The translations under genes and the position numbers were made by a program. DNA of 64,000 nucleotides, from assembly GCA_963791425.1 (NCBI GenBank), contig CAWBSE010000004.1, forward strand, positions 992,001 through 1,056,000. Reading direction: 5' to 3'. Positions 43,883 through 53,348 of the stretch are shown piece after piece. This stretch comes from DATBLE01 sp963791425 (GTDB lineage Bacteria > Actinomycetota > Thermoleophilia > Gaiellales > Gaiellaceae). A model generated the notes under the pieces. That model saw nothing but the letters and a program-made list of their open reading frames with translations, was not told the DNA's origin and ran no database searches. Each line of letters begins with the position of its first letter. Positions within the stretch are counted from its first letter, which is position 1.

Positions 43883-44386
43883 GTGACGTTGCGCTTTCGG
43901 CCGGAGAGCGAGCTCTGGCCGCTCGTCGACCGGGCCTTTCAGCGGCACTCGCGGGAGATCCGGACGCTCGTTCCGTCGGCCCAGGTCGAGCACATCGGGG
44001 CGACCTCGATCCCCGGGTCGCTGACGAAGGGGGACGTCGATCTGCTCGTGCGCGTGCCGGCGGACGACTTCGGCTCGGCCGTCGAGGCGCTGCGCGGGCG
44101 ATACGCCGTCGCCCAGCCGGACCACTGGTCGGTGACCTTCGCCGGCTTCGAGGAACAGCAAGAGGGCGAGCTCCCCGTGGGGGTTCAGCTCATCGTCGCC
44201 GGATCGACGGACGACGCGAGGCTCGTCTCGCTCCGGCGGCTCCTGCGGGGGAGGCCGGATCTCGTCGAGCGGTCGAACGAGCTCAAACGACGCTACGAGG
44301 GCGGAGACCCGGCCGCCTACGAGGACGCGAAACAGGTGTTCCTCGACGAGATCGTCAGAGCTGAAGGATCTCGATCAGCGCCTTGA
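43883..44386 (+). CDS. GrpB-family (UPF0157) protein
   Basis: 167 aa nucleotidyltransferase-fold protein: VEHIGATSIPGSLTKGDVDLLVRV is the diagnostic HIGSTSVPGLxxKPxIDILV-type segment seen in pieces (HIGATSIPG, KGDVDLL). The C-terminal helix (LRRLLRGRPDLVERSNELKRR) is typical. Family function uncertain. GTG start. Divergent from nth, with two palindromes between them. The end overlaps the convergent membrane protein gene by 32 bases. Confidence 0.82.
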   Translation: MTLRFRPESELWPLVDRAFQRHSREIRTLVPSAQVEHIGATSIPGSLTKGDVDLLVRVPADDFGSAVEALRGRYAVAQPDHWSVTFAGFEEQQEGELPVGVQLIVAGSTDDARLVSLRRLLRGRPDLVERSNELKRRYEGGDPAAYEDAKQVFLDEIVRAEGSRSAP

Positions 44387-45020
44387 TCACCAGCGCGGCT
44401 CCGATCGCGCCGATCAGGATGGCGATCGAGGCAGAGCTGTTCTGGCCGACCCAGCCGCGCAGGCGTTCGAGGCGGGCCGTCGCGCGGTCGGCCGCGACCA
44501 GGCGGTAGGTGATCACGCCGATCAGCGCAGCCGAGGCACCGAGCGCGTAGAACAGCACAGCGAAGGCCATCTGCCCATCCGTCACGCCGGACTGGGCGAT
44601 CTCGATCGCAGCGGGAACGACGAGGAAGCCGTTGATCCAGAACGCGCCGAACGCGAACGACATGACCGGGCCGATCCTGTCGAGCTTGCCGATCCAGGAC
44701 GGTTCGGCAACCGTCGTGCCACGAGGAGGTCGTTTGCCCCAGCGGGTGTAGGCGAACAGCAGCAGTGCGGCGCCGAAGCCGAGTTGCAGGCCGATCTGGA
44801 ACCACGTCACCGAGCGCGACTGCTCGTGGGTGCCGTTGACGGTTGCGACCACGATCAGCGCCGTCAGCGCGAGGATCGCGGTGAACCAGCCGAGCGTGAA
44901 GGCGACCGCGTTCTTCACGCCCCCCTTCGACGCGAGCAGCACGATCACGCCGACGATCGTCCAGGGCGTCAGCGCGCTGAGGATGGTGATCGGGAGGAGA
45001 TCGACGAGGAGACGGCCCAT
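44355..45020 (-). CDS. GAP/Sap-family membrane protein
   Basis: 221 aa, six predicted helices: ILSALTPWTIVGVIVLLAS, AVAFTLGWFTAILALTALIVV, IGLQLGFGAALLLFAY, VMSFAFGAFWINGFLVV, FAVLFYALGASAALIGVITY and SIAILIGAIGAALVIKALI. The GW-rich second helix is typical of the Sap (sulfolipid-addressing) and GAP families that take part in glycolipid export in mycobacteria. Its ATG overlaps the stop of the AddA-like gene (TGATG), unusual company for a lipid transporter. Confidence 0.75.
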   Translation of the reverse strand: MGRLLVDLLPITILSALTPWTIVGVIVLLASKGGVKNAVAFTLGWFTAILALTALIVVATVNGTHEQSRSVTWFQIGLQLGFGAALLLFAYTRWGKRPPRGTTVAEPSWIGKLDRIGPVMSFAFGAFWINGFLVVPAAIEIAQSGVTDGQMAFAVLFYALGASAALIGVITYRLVAADRATARLERLRGWVGQNSSASIAILIGAIGAALVIKALIEILQL

Positions 45021-48000
45021 CAGCCGCGCAGCCCCGGCCCGGCGCACACCACGTCGAGCGCCGGGCAGCCCGCACAGGCGTACTCGCTGGGACGCGGCGG
45101 GAACCGGCCCTCCTGGATCCGCGCGATCGCGGCCGACAACTCGGCCTCGAGTGCCGGCAGTTCCTCGCGCTCGAACGTCGCCTCGACCAGCTCGTTCGGC
45201 TTCTCCAGGAACTGGTAGACGACCTCGACCGCGTCGGCGCCCGCACGGAAGCACGCGATCGCGTACACGAGCCGCTGCAGCCGGTAGTCGGCCTCGACCA
45301 CGTCCCCTGGCGACAGCTCGCCGAGCCGGTTCGACTTGAAGTCGGCGACGAGCGCCCGTCCACCGTCCAGATGGAGCACGTCGAGCACGCCGTGGAAGAG
45401 CACGCCGTCGTGCTCGAAGGCGAAGGGCCGCTCCGACCCGACACCCTCCAGGCCGGCGAGGCGCGCCGCGAGGGTCGACGAGCAGTACGCCTCGACCATC
45501 CCGCCGATGCGCTCCAGCTCCGCCGCCGTCGCGTTCGGATACCAGCCGAGCACGCGGTCGAGCGACGGCGGCTCCGGGGAGGCCAGGTCGACGTGCTCGA
45601 GCATCCGGTGCACCGAGTCGCCGATCTCGGTCGCCGCCATCCCCGTGCCGCCGGGCATGCGGCCGCTGTCGTCCACCGGGCGCAGCCCGGCGATGCGTTC
45701 TGCGTAGAAGCGGTACGCGCAGGTCTCGAACAGCGACAGCGCCGTGTAGGAGAGGCGGCGGATCGGCTCGACCATCGGCACGACGACCGGCTCGAGCGGC
45801 GGCAGCGCCGGAACGGTGAACGCGGGCGCCGCGGCCACCGAATCGAACAGCGAGAGCTGCGCCACGGCGGGCGCCTCCTCCGGCTCGGCCTGCGCCTCGG
45901 GCGTGTACCGGTCGACCTGCAGCAGGAGCCGCGCCTCCTCGCGGACGACCTCCCCGTCCTCCAGGTCGCCGAGCTCGATCCGGTCGAGCACCCAGCCGAT
46001 CGGCGTCTTCGGGTCGCGCCGCTCGGGATCCACCGATCCGGCGATGATCAGCCTGTCGACGGCGCGCGTCATCGCGACGTAGTAGAGGCGCAGCCGCTCG
46101 GCCTCACCCGCCGCGTCCTCAGCGCTCCGCACCTCGTCGTACTCGAAGGCGGCGACGCGGCGCCCGGTCGCCGGGTCGACGACCTTGAACCCGAAGCGGC
46201 CGTCGGGAAGACAGATGATCTCCTCGCCGCTCGTCGGCGGCCGCTCGCGGCCGGCGTCTGCGACGACGACCACCTTGAACTCGAGCCCCTTGGCCGCGTG
46301 GATCGTGAGCAGCCGCACCGCGCCCGCGCCTTCCTCCTCCGCGACCGCCTCGAGCTCCTTGACGCCGGCGGCGTCCTGCTCGGAGACGAAGCGGACGAAG
46401 CCCTCGACGTCGGGGCCGCGCAGCTCCTCGTACGAGCGCGCGAGCCGCGCGAGCTTGCGCAGGTTCGCGTAGCGACGGCGGCCGTCCCACTGGGCGAGCA
46501 CGGCGAGGTCGTAGTCGTGCTCCACGACGATCTGCTCGCAGAGCCGCTCGAGCCCGACGGTGCCTGCGATCGCCGCAAGGCGGTCGTAGCGCTGCCGGAA
46601 CGCCTGCACCAGGCGCCGGTCGCGCTCGTTCAGCCCCTCGGGCAGCCCCTTCTCCAGCGCGGTGAAGAGCGGCCGGCGGGTCGCGGCCCGGCGCAACGTC
46701 ACGAGCCCGTCGTTCGAGACGCCGACGAACGGCGAGGCGAGCACGGTGACGAGCCCCTCGTCGTCGTAGCGGTTGTGCAGCAGGCGGAGGTAGCCGAGCA
46801 GGTCGACGACCTGCTGCTGGCCGAAGTAGCCGCGACCGGTCGCCCGGTACGTCGGCAGGTCGAGCTCGCGGAGCGCCTCCTCGTACTGCTCGGCGTCGGT
46901 GCCGGCGGCGAAGAGCAGCACGATCTCACCCGGCTCGGCCGCGCCCGTGTCGATCAGCTCCTTCACGCGGCGGGCGACCGCCTTCGCCTCCCCACGCCGC
47001 CAGGCGACGCCCGTGTCCTTGTAGCTCCCCTTGTCGGTGACGAGCAGCTCGACCGCCGGCCCCGACGCAGGATCGGGGAAGCGCCCGGCCGCGACGAGCC
47101 GCTGGAACTCGTCCCCGAACGTCGCGCCGAACAGCTCGTTGACGACCGCGAGCACCTCCGGCCGCGACCGCCAGTTCTGCGTGAGCGGCAGGACATCGCC
47201 GACCGCCTCGCGCCGCTCCTTGAAGACCTCGACGTCGGCGTGCCGGAAGCGGTAGATCGACTGGAACTCGTCGCCGACGAAGAAGAGCTCGTCGCGGGCG
47301 ATCAGGTCGATCACCTCGCACTGGAGCCGGTTCGTGTCCTGGAACTCGTCGACGCAGACCTGCCGGAAGCGCAGCTGCTCCTGCTCGCGGATCCGATCGT
47401 CGTCGCGGAGCAGGTTCCGCGCGCGCAGTTGGAGATCCTCGAAGTCGAGCGCCGATTCGCGGTCCTTCGCCGCCTGGTACGACCGCTCGAAGGCCTGCAG
47501 GAGCTCCTCGAGGAGCGCGCGGTCGCGGGCGGCGACGACGTTCAGCGCCGCCTGCTCCAGCGCCTTCCGCGCCTGCTCGTAGTCGTCGTCGCGCTTGACC
47601 GCGTAACCGGAGAGGTCGAGCAGCGACTCGGGCACCGGCCGGCGGTCGAGCAGCTCGACGAGGCGGGCCGCCTCGTCGGCGTCGCCGGCGGCTGCCCGCA
47701 CGCGCGCGATCGCGTCGTCGAGCCCGGGCGCGTCGCCGAGCGACAGCTCGAGCGGCCGGCCCGCGGCGCGCAGCGTCTCGTAGACGCGGGTGAGCATCCG
47801 CCGGAGCGCCGCCGAACCGTAGGTGGCGAGCAGGCCGAGCCGGTCGGGCTGCTCGCCGGAACAGAACTCGGCCAGCGCCTCGTCGAATGCCTCCACCCGG
47901 AGCACGGCACCCTGGCTCTCGTCCAGCACCCGGAAGCGTGGGTCGAGCCCGGCGGCGAACGGGTGCTGCTTGAGCAGCCGCAGGCAGAAGCCGTGGATCG

Positions 48001-48280
48001 TCGAGATCCACGCGCCGTCCAGCTCGCGCATCAGCTCGGGCCGGCCCAGCTCGCCGAGCCGCGCCCTGATCCGCCCGCGCAGCTCGGCGGCGGCCCGCTC
48101 GGTGTACGTGATCACCAGGATCGAGCCGATGTCGATGCCGCTGTCGATCGCGCGGGCGAACCGCTCGACGAGCACGGACGTCTTCCCCGTGCCGGCGCCG
48201 GCCGAGACGAAGACGAGGCCCTCCGCCTCGATCGCGGCGTGCTGCTCGGGGGTGGGCGGGCGCTTGGCCGTGGTCGCCAT
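45020..48280 (-). CDS. AddA-like UvrD helicase-nuclease
   Basis: 1086 aa. Walker A is SAGAGTGKT (about residues 27-35), then TYTERAAAELRGR, STIHGFC, VDEFQDTN, NWRS, LLTIHAAKGLEFK and LYYVAMTRAVDRL. This is a full set of SF1A motifs. The C-terminal PD-(D/E)XK nuclease has RALVADFKSNRLG, and a CAGCPALDVVC segment ends the protein. It processes double-strand breaks for RecA loading together with the upstream AddB-like protein. ATG at 48280 overlaps the AddB stop (TGATG). A much longer open frame runs upstream antisense to nothing real and was ignored. Confidence 0.9.
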   Translation of the reverse strand: MATTAKRPPTPEQHAAIEAEGLVFVSAGAGTGKTSVLVERFARAIDSGIDIGSILVITYTERAAAELRGRIRARLGELGRPELMRELDGAWISTIHGFCLRLLKQHPFAAGLDPRFRVLDESQGAVLRVEAFDEALAEFCSGEQPDRLGLLATYGSAALRRMLTRVYETLRAAGRPLELSLGDAPGLDDAIARVRAAAGDADEAARLVELLDRRPVPESLLDLSGYAVKRDDDYEQARKALEQAALNVVAARDRALLEELLQAFERSYQAAKDRESALDFEDLQLRARNLLRDDDRIREQEQLRFRQVCVDEFQDTNRLQCEVIDLIARDELFFVGDEFQSIYRFRHADVEVFKERREAVGDVLPLTQNWRSRPEVLAVVNELFGATFGDEFQRLVAAGRFPDPASGPAVELLVTDKGSYKDTGVAWRRGEAKAVARRVKELIDTGAAEPGEIVLLFAAGTDAEQYEEALRELDLPTYRATGRGYFGQQQVVDLLGYLRLLHNRYDDEGLVTVLASPFVGVSNDGLVTLRRAATRRPLFTALEKGLPEGLNERDRRLVQAFRQRYDRLAAIAGTVGLERLCEQIVVEHDYDLAVLAQWDGRRRYANLRKLARLARSYEELRGPDVEGFVRFVSEQDAAGVKELEAVAEEEGAGAVRLLTIHAAKGLEFKVVVVADAGRERPPTSGEEIICLPDGRFGFKVVDPATGRRVAAFEYDEVRSAEDAAGEAERLRLYYVAMTRAVDRLIIAGSVDPERRDPKTPIGWVLDRIELGDLEDGEVVREEARLLLQVDRYTPEAQAEPEEAPAVAQLSLFDSVAAAPAFTVPALPPLEPVVVPMVEPIRRLSYTALSLFETCAYRFYAERIAGLRPVDDSGRMPGGTGMAATEIGDSVHRMLEHVDLASPEPPSLDRVLGWYPNATAAELERIGGMVEAYCSSTLAARLAGLEGVGSERPFAFEHDGVLFHGVLDVLHLDGGRALVADFKSNRLGELSPGDVVEADYRLQRLVYAIACFRAGADAVEVVYQFLEKPNELVEATFEREELPALEAELSAAIARIQEGRFPPRPSEYACAGCPALDVVCAGPGLRG

Positions 48281-51204
48281 CAGCCCCTCTTGATCCTGCA
48301 CATCGAGCCGAGCCGGCACCACGACGGGCACGTGCCCTCGCGCGGGTCGTGCTTGACGTCGCCGTCGCGGATGCGGGCGACGATCCCCCGGGCTCCGTCC
48401 TGCGCCTTCTCGATCTTCGCCCAGAAGTCGTCCTCGTCGACGTAGTCGCGGGCCGAGTAGCCGGGGACGCCGTCGTCCTTCGCGGTCGCGCGCAGGAGCC
48501 CCCGCGCCTTGCGGTCGCCGGACAGCGGCCGGTACAGCCCGCCGAGCGGCTCGACGCCGACGAGGTCGCGGAGCACGAGCATGTACAGCGGGATCTGCAA
48601 CCGCAGCTCGCGCTCGATCTCGACCGCGCTGTGCGCCTTCTTCCCCGACTTGTAGTCCCAGACGATCCCGCGGGCGGCGAACGGGTCGAGATCGATGCGG
48701 TCGATCTTCCCGGACAGGTGGAAGGTGCCGAGGTCGAGCCCGCGCTGCAGCTCGGGCACCGAGCGCTCGGAGCCGAACGAGACCTCGAAGCGGCGCGGGA
48801 CGAGCGGCAGCTCCGACTCGGCCTCGGCGCGGACGAGCGCCTCGAGGTCGCGCCAGAACGTCTGGCGCAGCTCGCTGCGCTGGAGGTCGGTGAGCTCGAG
48901 CCGGTTCTCGGCGCCGCCGGTGATCGCATCGCGGAGGCACTCGCTCAGGAACTCGAGCGCGTCGTCGAGCTGCTCGGGCGCGACCTGCTCGGTGCCGAGC
49001 CGCTTGGGCAGGCCCGAGAAGAACTTGAAGAGCGCCTGGTGCGCGATCGAGCCGCGCATGCGTGCGTCGACCTCGACGTCCATCGACTTCGGGTCGAGCA
49101 TCCGTTCGACGAACCAGATCGACGAGCAGCCGGCGAACGCCTCGAGCTCGGTGGCGCCGAACATCGCCTTCGACTGCAGCGACTCGAGCACGGTCGGATC
49201 GGTGAGCTTCGTCGACCGCTTGAACGCGTCGAGCGCCCGCGCCAGCCGGCGCTCCCAGCCGTTGGCGAGCGCGACCGCCTCGGCCGCGGGCCGGTCGGTG
49301 GTCGACAGCCACGAGACCGCCCGCACCCGCTCGCGCTCGCTGGGGGCGGCCTCGAGCGGCCACACCAGCTCGGACAGGGCGCGGCGCCTGGTCACGCGCG
49401 ACAGGTCCTCCGGGCGGAGCACAGCGCGGACGTCCTCCCAGAACGGGCTCGGCTGGCGCGGAGCGCCGTCGTCGGTCGCCGCCTCGCGCACGAGGTAGAG
49501 CCGCCGCGACGGTCGCGTGCACGCCGTGTAGAAGAGGTACCGCGCCCGCGAGACCGGGTCGGGCTTCGCCAGCCGCGCGTCGGCGTCGAGCTCACGGCGC
49601 CGGTCGTCGTCGAGGAACGGCGAGCTCTGCGTGCGCTGCGGGAACACGCCCTCTTCGAGCCCGAGCACGAACACGACCTCGGTGCGCCGGGTGCGCGCGC
49701 GCAGGAGGTCGACGATCGCCACGTGGCCCGGTCGCACGCCGCCGAGCCGGACGACCGCGCGGTCGAGCGACCCGGCGAGCTCCTCGGCGGAGAGCTCCCC
49801 GCCGAGCTCGACCCAGCCCTCCAGCTCGTCGAGGAGCTTGTGCACCGCCTGGTAGGTGCGCAGGTCGATCCGCGCGGCCTCGGTCGTCGGAGGGTTTTCG
49901 AGCCCGTACGCCGCCTTCAGCATCGAGCCGACGAGCTCGCGCACGGCCGCGATCGACGTCGGCGCCGAGCGCAGCCGCTCGAGCGGCGGCAGCGGCCCGC
50001 CGCGCAGCTCGACGATCGTCGCCTCGATCCGCTCGGGCGACCGGATCCCGCGGCCGCGCAGGCGGCCCTCGAGGAAGTCGGCGTGCGCCCGGACGAGTCC
50101 GGAGTACGGCGAGCGGACGAACGCGAACAGATCGCGCCGCGTTCCCCCGAGCCAGGCGTACCGGAGCAGCGAGAGCAGCGCGTGGCCGAAGGGCGTCTGC
50201 GGGAGCCTGACGGCGGCGTCGAGCGCATACGGCACGCCGCTCGCGCCGAACGCGGCCTCCAGCGGCGTCCGGACACGGTCGAGCGACGGGCAGACGATCA
50301 GGATCTCCTCGGGCACCGTGCCCGAACGGAGCAGCTGCAGCACCTCGTCGGCGACCAGCTCGAGCGTCGCGCGCGTCCCCGCCGCCTCGAGGAAGCGGAT
50401 CGCGCCCTCGGCCGGAGGAGCCGGAGGCGGCGCGTCCTCGAACAGGGCGCGTTCGAGATGCGCGAGCGCCGGGTGCGCGTACTCGGCGTACCGCGGCGGC
50501 AGCTCTTCGAGCCGCCCGTCGGCGAGACGGGCGAGGTCGGTGGCGGTGCGCTCGAGCGACGCGAAGACGGCACGCCCCGGCTCGTACTGGAGCGAGACGG
50601 TTACGTCGACCCGTCCCGCGAACGCCTCCAGAAGCCGCCACTGTGCGCCGCTGAGATCCTCGAAGCCGTAGGCGTAGACCGGCCGGCCGTCCCACGCCCC
50701 GAGGTCACCGGCGAGCCGGTCGGCGGCGTGCGCGCGGCGCAGGTCGCGGTCCCAGAGACCGAGGCGGTCGAGCTCCTCGCGGTAGCGGCGGTAGAGCTCG
50801 GCGAGATCGCCGTCGAGGTCGCCCGGCTCGAGCAGGCCCGCCTCCACCTCGGCGATCGTCGTCCCGAGGGCGTCGCCGAACCCCGAGAAGCGCGCCGACG
50901 CACCGAGATCGGCGAGCGTGGCACCCGCAACGACACGGCGCAGGATCAGCGCCCGCTGGGCGTCGCCGGCGACCGGGCGGCCGCCGTTGCCGCGGGCGAT
51001 CCGCTCGAAGACATCGTCGAAGGTCCCGATCGATCCGCCGAGCAGTGCGCCGGCGCGCCCGAGCAGGTCGCGCTCGACCCGTTCGACGTCCGATCCGGTC
51101 GGCACGATCAGCACGGGCTCGCGGGGAAGATCCGCGAGATAGCGATCGAGGAGTAGGGCCACTTTGCCGGCATTCGCCGGCCCGGCCAGCAACGTCAGGG
51201 CCAT
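48280..51204 (-). CDS. AddB-like helicase-nuclease subunit
   Basis: 974 aa. It begins LTLLAGPANAGKVALLLDR, an AddB-like degenerate P-loop. Helicase-like remnants include ILIVCPSLDRVRTPLEAAF, VFVLGLEEGVFPQR and RARYLFYTACTRPSRRLYLV. The nuclease domain carries GCSSIWFVERML, IDLDPFAARGIVWDYKSGK and a closing CPSWCRLGSMC, giving the four cysteines of the AddB-type Fe-S clamp. It partners the AddA-like protein, whose ATG overlaps this stop. The arrangement could equally be described as an AdnAB relative, and phylogeny would be needed to choose. Confidence 0.87.
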   Translation of the reverse strand: MALTLLAGPANAGKVALLLDRYLADLPREPVLIVPTGSDVERVERDLLGRAGALLGGSIGTFDDVFERIARGNGGRPVAGDAQRALILRRVVAGATLADLGASARFSGFGDALGTTIAEVEAGLLEPGDLDGDLAELYRRYREELDRLGLWDRDLRRAHAADRLAGDLGAWDGRPVYAYGFEDLSGAQWRLLEAFAGRVDVTVSLQYEPGRAVFASLERTATDLARLADGRLEELPPRYAEYAHPALAHLERALFEDAPPPAPPAEGAIRFLEAAGTRATLELVADEVLQLLRSGTVPEEILIVCPSLDRVRTPLEAAFGASGVPYALDAAVRLPQTPFGHALLSLLRYAWLGGTRRDLFAFVRSPYSGLVRAHADFLEGRLRGRGIRSPERIEATIVELRGGPLPPLERLRSAPTSIAAVRELVGSMLKAAYGLENPPTTEAARIDLRTYQAVHKLLDELEGWVELGGELSAEELAGSLDRAVVRLGGVRPGHVAIVDLLRARTRRTEVVFVLGLEEGVFPQRTQSSPFLDDDRRRELDADARLAKPDPVSRARYLFYTACTRPSRRLYLVREAATDDGAPRQPSPFWEDVRAVLRPEDLSRVTRRRALSELVWPLEAAPSERERVRAVSWLSTTDRPAAEAVALANGWERRLARALDAFKRSTKLTDPTVLESLQSKAMFGATELEAFAGCSSIWFVERMLDPKSMDVEVDARMRGSIAHQALFKFFSGLPKRLGTEQVAPEQLDDALEFLSECLRDAITGGAENRLELTDLQRSELRQTFWRDLEALVRAEAESELPLVPRRFEVSFGSERSVPELQRGLDLGTFHLSGKIDRIDLDPFAARGIVWDYKSGKKAHSAVEIERELRLQIPLYMLVLRDLVGVEPLGGLYRPLSGDRKARGLLRATAKDDGVPGYSARDYVDEDDFWAKIEKAQDGARGIVARIRDGDVKHDPREGTCPSWCRLGSMCRIKRG

Positions 51205-51273
51205 CGGCCCATACTAGTCCTGCGTTCTGACAGTCCTTCTTACGCCCCGGGTGCAATCCGGGGAAAGAGCGGG

Positions 51274-51305
51274 AAAAGCAGGAGGGCGGTCCGGCTCGCC
51301 CTCCT
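51274..51305 (-). terminator. Intrinsic terminator after the small zinc-ribbon gene
   Basis: Minus strand AGGAGGGCG/CGCCCTCCT (9-bp stem, 8-base loop) followed by GCTTTTCC, about 15 bases past the gene's stop. Confidence 0.65.
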
Positions 51306-51319
51306 CGTCGCGACCCTGC

Positions 51320-51517
51320 CTAGGCCGTAACGGACTTCGGCTTACGCCCGCGGCGGGCAGTCGCGCGTCCGGGCATGCCCGTCGCGCACGAATCGCAGAG
51401 GTCGGCTTCCTTCGCCCCGCGACGCGCGTCGGAAAAGGACAGGCGCATCGTCGCGCCCTTTCCTTCGTCGACTTCCCTGCTGCACTTGTCACATACGAGA
51501 ACGGTCTTGCGAGCCAA
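51320..51517 (-). CDS. Small zinc-ribbon protein with basic tail
   Basis: 65 aa from a TTG start with an excellent GAGGAGG ribosome site 7 bases upstream, which decides the start. MARKTVLVCDKC and EADLCDSC give two CxxC pairs. The tail GRATARRGRKPKS contains an RGRKPK AT-hook-like patch, suggesting DNA binding (inference). Followed by a terminator, so it is a single-gene unit. Divergent from the isocitrate/isopropylmalate-type dehydrogenase. Confidence 0.7.
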   Translation of the reverse strand: MARKTVLVCDKCSREVDEGKGATMRLSFSDARRGAKEADLCDSCATGMPGRATARRGRKPKSVTA

Positions 51518-51650
51518 TGTAATTCCTCCTCGGATCGGATTAGGCCCCGGAAGGGTAGCGGAGAATGCAACCGCGAATGTTCAAGGACATTTCAGGATGG
51601 AATGGACGGCAACCGCACGCCGAACCGGGCGGGACTGCGAGAATCCCCGC

Positions 51651-52718
51651 ATGAACACGTCGACGATCGTCGTCCTCGAAGGGGACGAGACCGGCCAGGA
51701 GTTGCTCGAGGAGTCGCTACGCGTCCTTGCGCCCGACGTGATCGGAACCGAACTGGAGCTCCCGCGCTTCGACCTGTCGCTGGCCAACCGTCGCACCACC
51801 GAGAACCGGGTCGTCTACGCCGCCGCCGCGGCGATGAAGACGGCGGGACTCGGCCTCAAGGCCGCCACGGTCACACCCGAGGCGCGCGGCGACGTCGGCT
51901 CACCGAACCGGATCCTCCGCGAGGAGATCGGCGGCAAGGTGATCGTTCGCACCGGGCGGAGAATCCCGGGGGTCGTGCCGTTCGGCGGTGTGCACGCGCC
52001 GATCTCGGTCGTGCGGATGGCGGTGGGCGACGCGTACGGCGCGGAGGAATGGCGTGAGGGCGAGGGCGACGACGAGGTCGCGTTCCGCACCGAGCGGATC
52101 GAGCGGCGGATCTGCCACGCGGTCGCCGAGTTCGCGTTCCGCGAGGCAGAGCGCGCCGGCGCCAAGGTCTTCGGCGGGCCGAAGTACACGGTCAGCCCGA
52201 CGTACGAGGGGATGCTCAAGGAGGAGATGGACGCGGCGGCGAAACGCCACCCGGACGTCGTCTACGAGCCACAACTGATCGACGCGACCTTCGCGCTGCT
52301 GGTCGCTTCCGCGGGCGACCCATTGATCATCCCGGCGCTGAACCGCGACGGCGACATCCTCTCCGACCTCGTCCTCCCGCTCTTCGGCTCGATCGCCGGC
52401 GCCGAGTCGCTGCTCGTCGCCTTCGACGACGACTTCGAGCCCGACGCGGTGATGGCCGAGGCCGCACACGGCACGGCGCCGTCGCTGCAGGGGAAGGACG
52501 TCGCGAACCCGATGGCGATGATCCTCGCCGGCGCCGCCCTGCTCGCGTACACGGAGGGCACCGCGGAGGCAGGCCGCGCGATCCGTGAGTCGTGCCTGGA
52601 GGCGGTCGGCAGCGGCGTCCGCACCGCCGACCTCGGCGGCCACGTCGGCACGACCGAATTCACCGACGAGGTGATCCGGCGGGTGAAGACGAAGCTCGAG
52701 GTCTGGTCGACGTTGTAA
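51651..52718 (+). CDS. Isocitrate/isopropylmalate-family dehydrogenase
   Basis: 355 aa NAD(P)-dependent beta-decarboxylating dehydrogenase. The N-terminus IVVLEGDETGQELLEESL carries the GDEtG metal/substrate segment. SPNRILREEIGGKVIVRTGRRIPGV holds the substrate arginines, VFGGPKYTVSPTYEGML resembles the tyrosine/lysine region, and DGDILSDLVLPLFGSIAGAESLL and AEAAHGTAPSLQGKDVANP complete the signature. The HGTAP segment is diagnostic. Whether it acts on isocitrate or isopropylmalate is unclear; the motif spacing is closer to isocitrate dehydrogenases. Confidence 0.88.
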   Translation: MNTSTIVVLEGDETGQELLEESLRVLAPDVIGTELELPRFDLSLANRRTTENRVVYAAAAAMKTAGLGLKAATVTPEARGDVGSPNRILREEIGGKVIVRTGRRIPGVVPFGGVHAPISVVRMAVGDAYGAEEWREGEGDDEVAFRTERIERRICHAVAEFAFREAERAGAKVFGGPKYTVSPTYEGMLKEEMDAAAKRHPDVVYEPQLIDATFALLVASAGDPLIIPALNRDGDILSDLVLPLFGSIAGAESLLVAFDDDFEPDAVMAEAAHGTAPSLQGKDVANPMAMILAGAALLAYTEGTAEAGRAIRESCLEAVGSGVRTADLGGHVGTTEFTDEVIRRVKTKLEVWSTL

Positions 52719-52733
52719 CGGCTGCGTCGATGT

Positions 52734-53321
52734 TCAGCCCGCTGCAGCACGCAGCGCGGCGGTGACGCCGAAGGCGCCCGACTCCCACGCGGCGAGAAAC
52801 GCGACGGCGACGTCCGGGTCGAACTGGGTGCCGGCGCAGCGCTCGACCTCGAACACGGCCTGCTCGGTCGGCAGCGCCGCCCGGTACGGACGGTCGGAGG
52901 TCATCGCGTCGTAGCTGTCGACGACGGCGAGGATTCGCGCCTCGAACGGGATCGCGGCGCCCGACTTGCCGCTCGGGTAGCCGGCGCCGTCCCACCGCTC
53001 GTGGTGGTGGAGGACGGCCGGGAGCGCAGGCCGCAACGCCGGGTCGAGCGCGACCATCCGCGCGCCGAGCTCGGGGTGCGCTCGAACCTCGCGCAGCTCG
53101 TCGTCGGTGAGCCGGCCGGGCTTGTTCAGGATCGAATCGGGGATGGCGAGCTTGCCAACGTCGTGGAGCGTCCCGCCCAGCCGCAGCAGCGTCAGCTGCA
53201 CCTCGTCACAATCGAGCTCGAGCCCGACCTCGTACGCCATCGTCGCGACACGCTGCGAATGACCACGCATGTACGGGTCGCATGCTTCGACCGCCTCGGA
53301 AAGAGCGAGTAGGGCCCCCAC
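52734..53321 (-). CDS. HD-GYP domain phosphodiesterase
   Basis: 195 aa single HD-GYP domain: DPYMRGHSQRVATMAYEVG, LHDVGKLAIPDSIL (HD pair), HPELGARMV, HHERWDGAGYPSG (the GYP loop, here HERWDGAGYP) and AVVDSYDAMTSDRPYRAAL. All metal ligands seem present, so a c-di-GMP or related phosphodiesterase is likely. There is no sensory N-terminus; the GTG start directly precedes the domain. It lies 28 bases after the DedA gene on the same strand. Confidence 0.9.
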   Translation of the reverse strand: MGALLALSEAVEACDPYMRGHSQRVATMAYEVGLELDCDEVQLTLLRLGGTLHDVGKLAIPDSILNKPGRLTDDELREVRAHPELGARMVALDPALRPALPAVLHHHERWDGAGYPSGKSGAAIPFEARILAVVDSYDAMTSDRPYRAALPTEQAVFEVERCAGTQFDPDVAVAFLAAWESGAFGVTAALRAAAG

Positions 53322-53348
53322 AGGCGAACAGGTTCAACCTGCGGGCGT

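Noticed and set aside
48281..49522. Upstream extension of the AddA-like gene to a 1500-residue protein
   Set aside because: The extra 414 codons lie over the AddB-like gene in a shifted frame, and the product is Arg/Ala-rich shadow sequence. The helicase motifs and ATG at 48280 define the real start.
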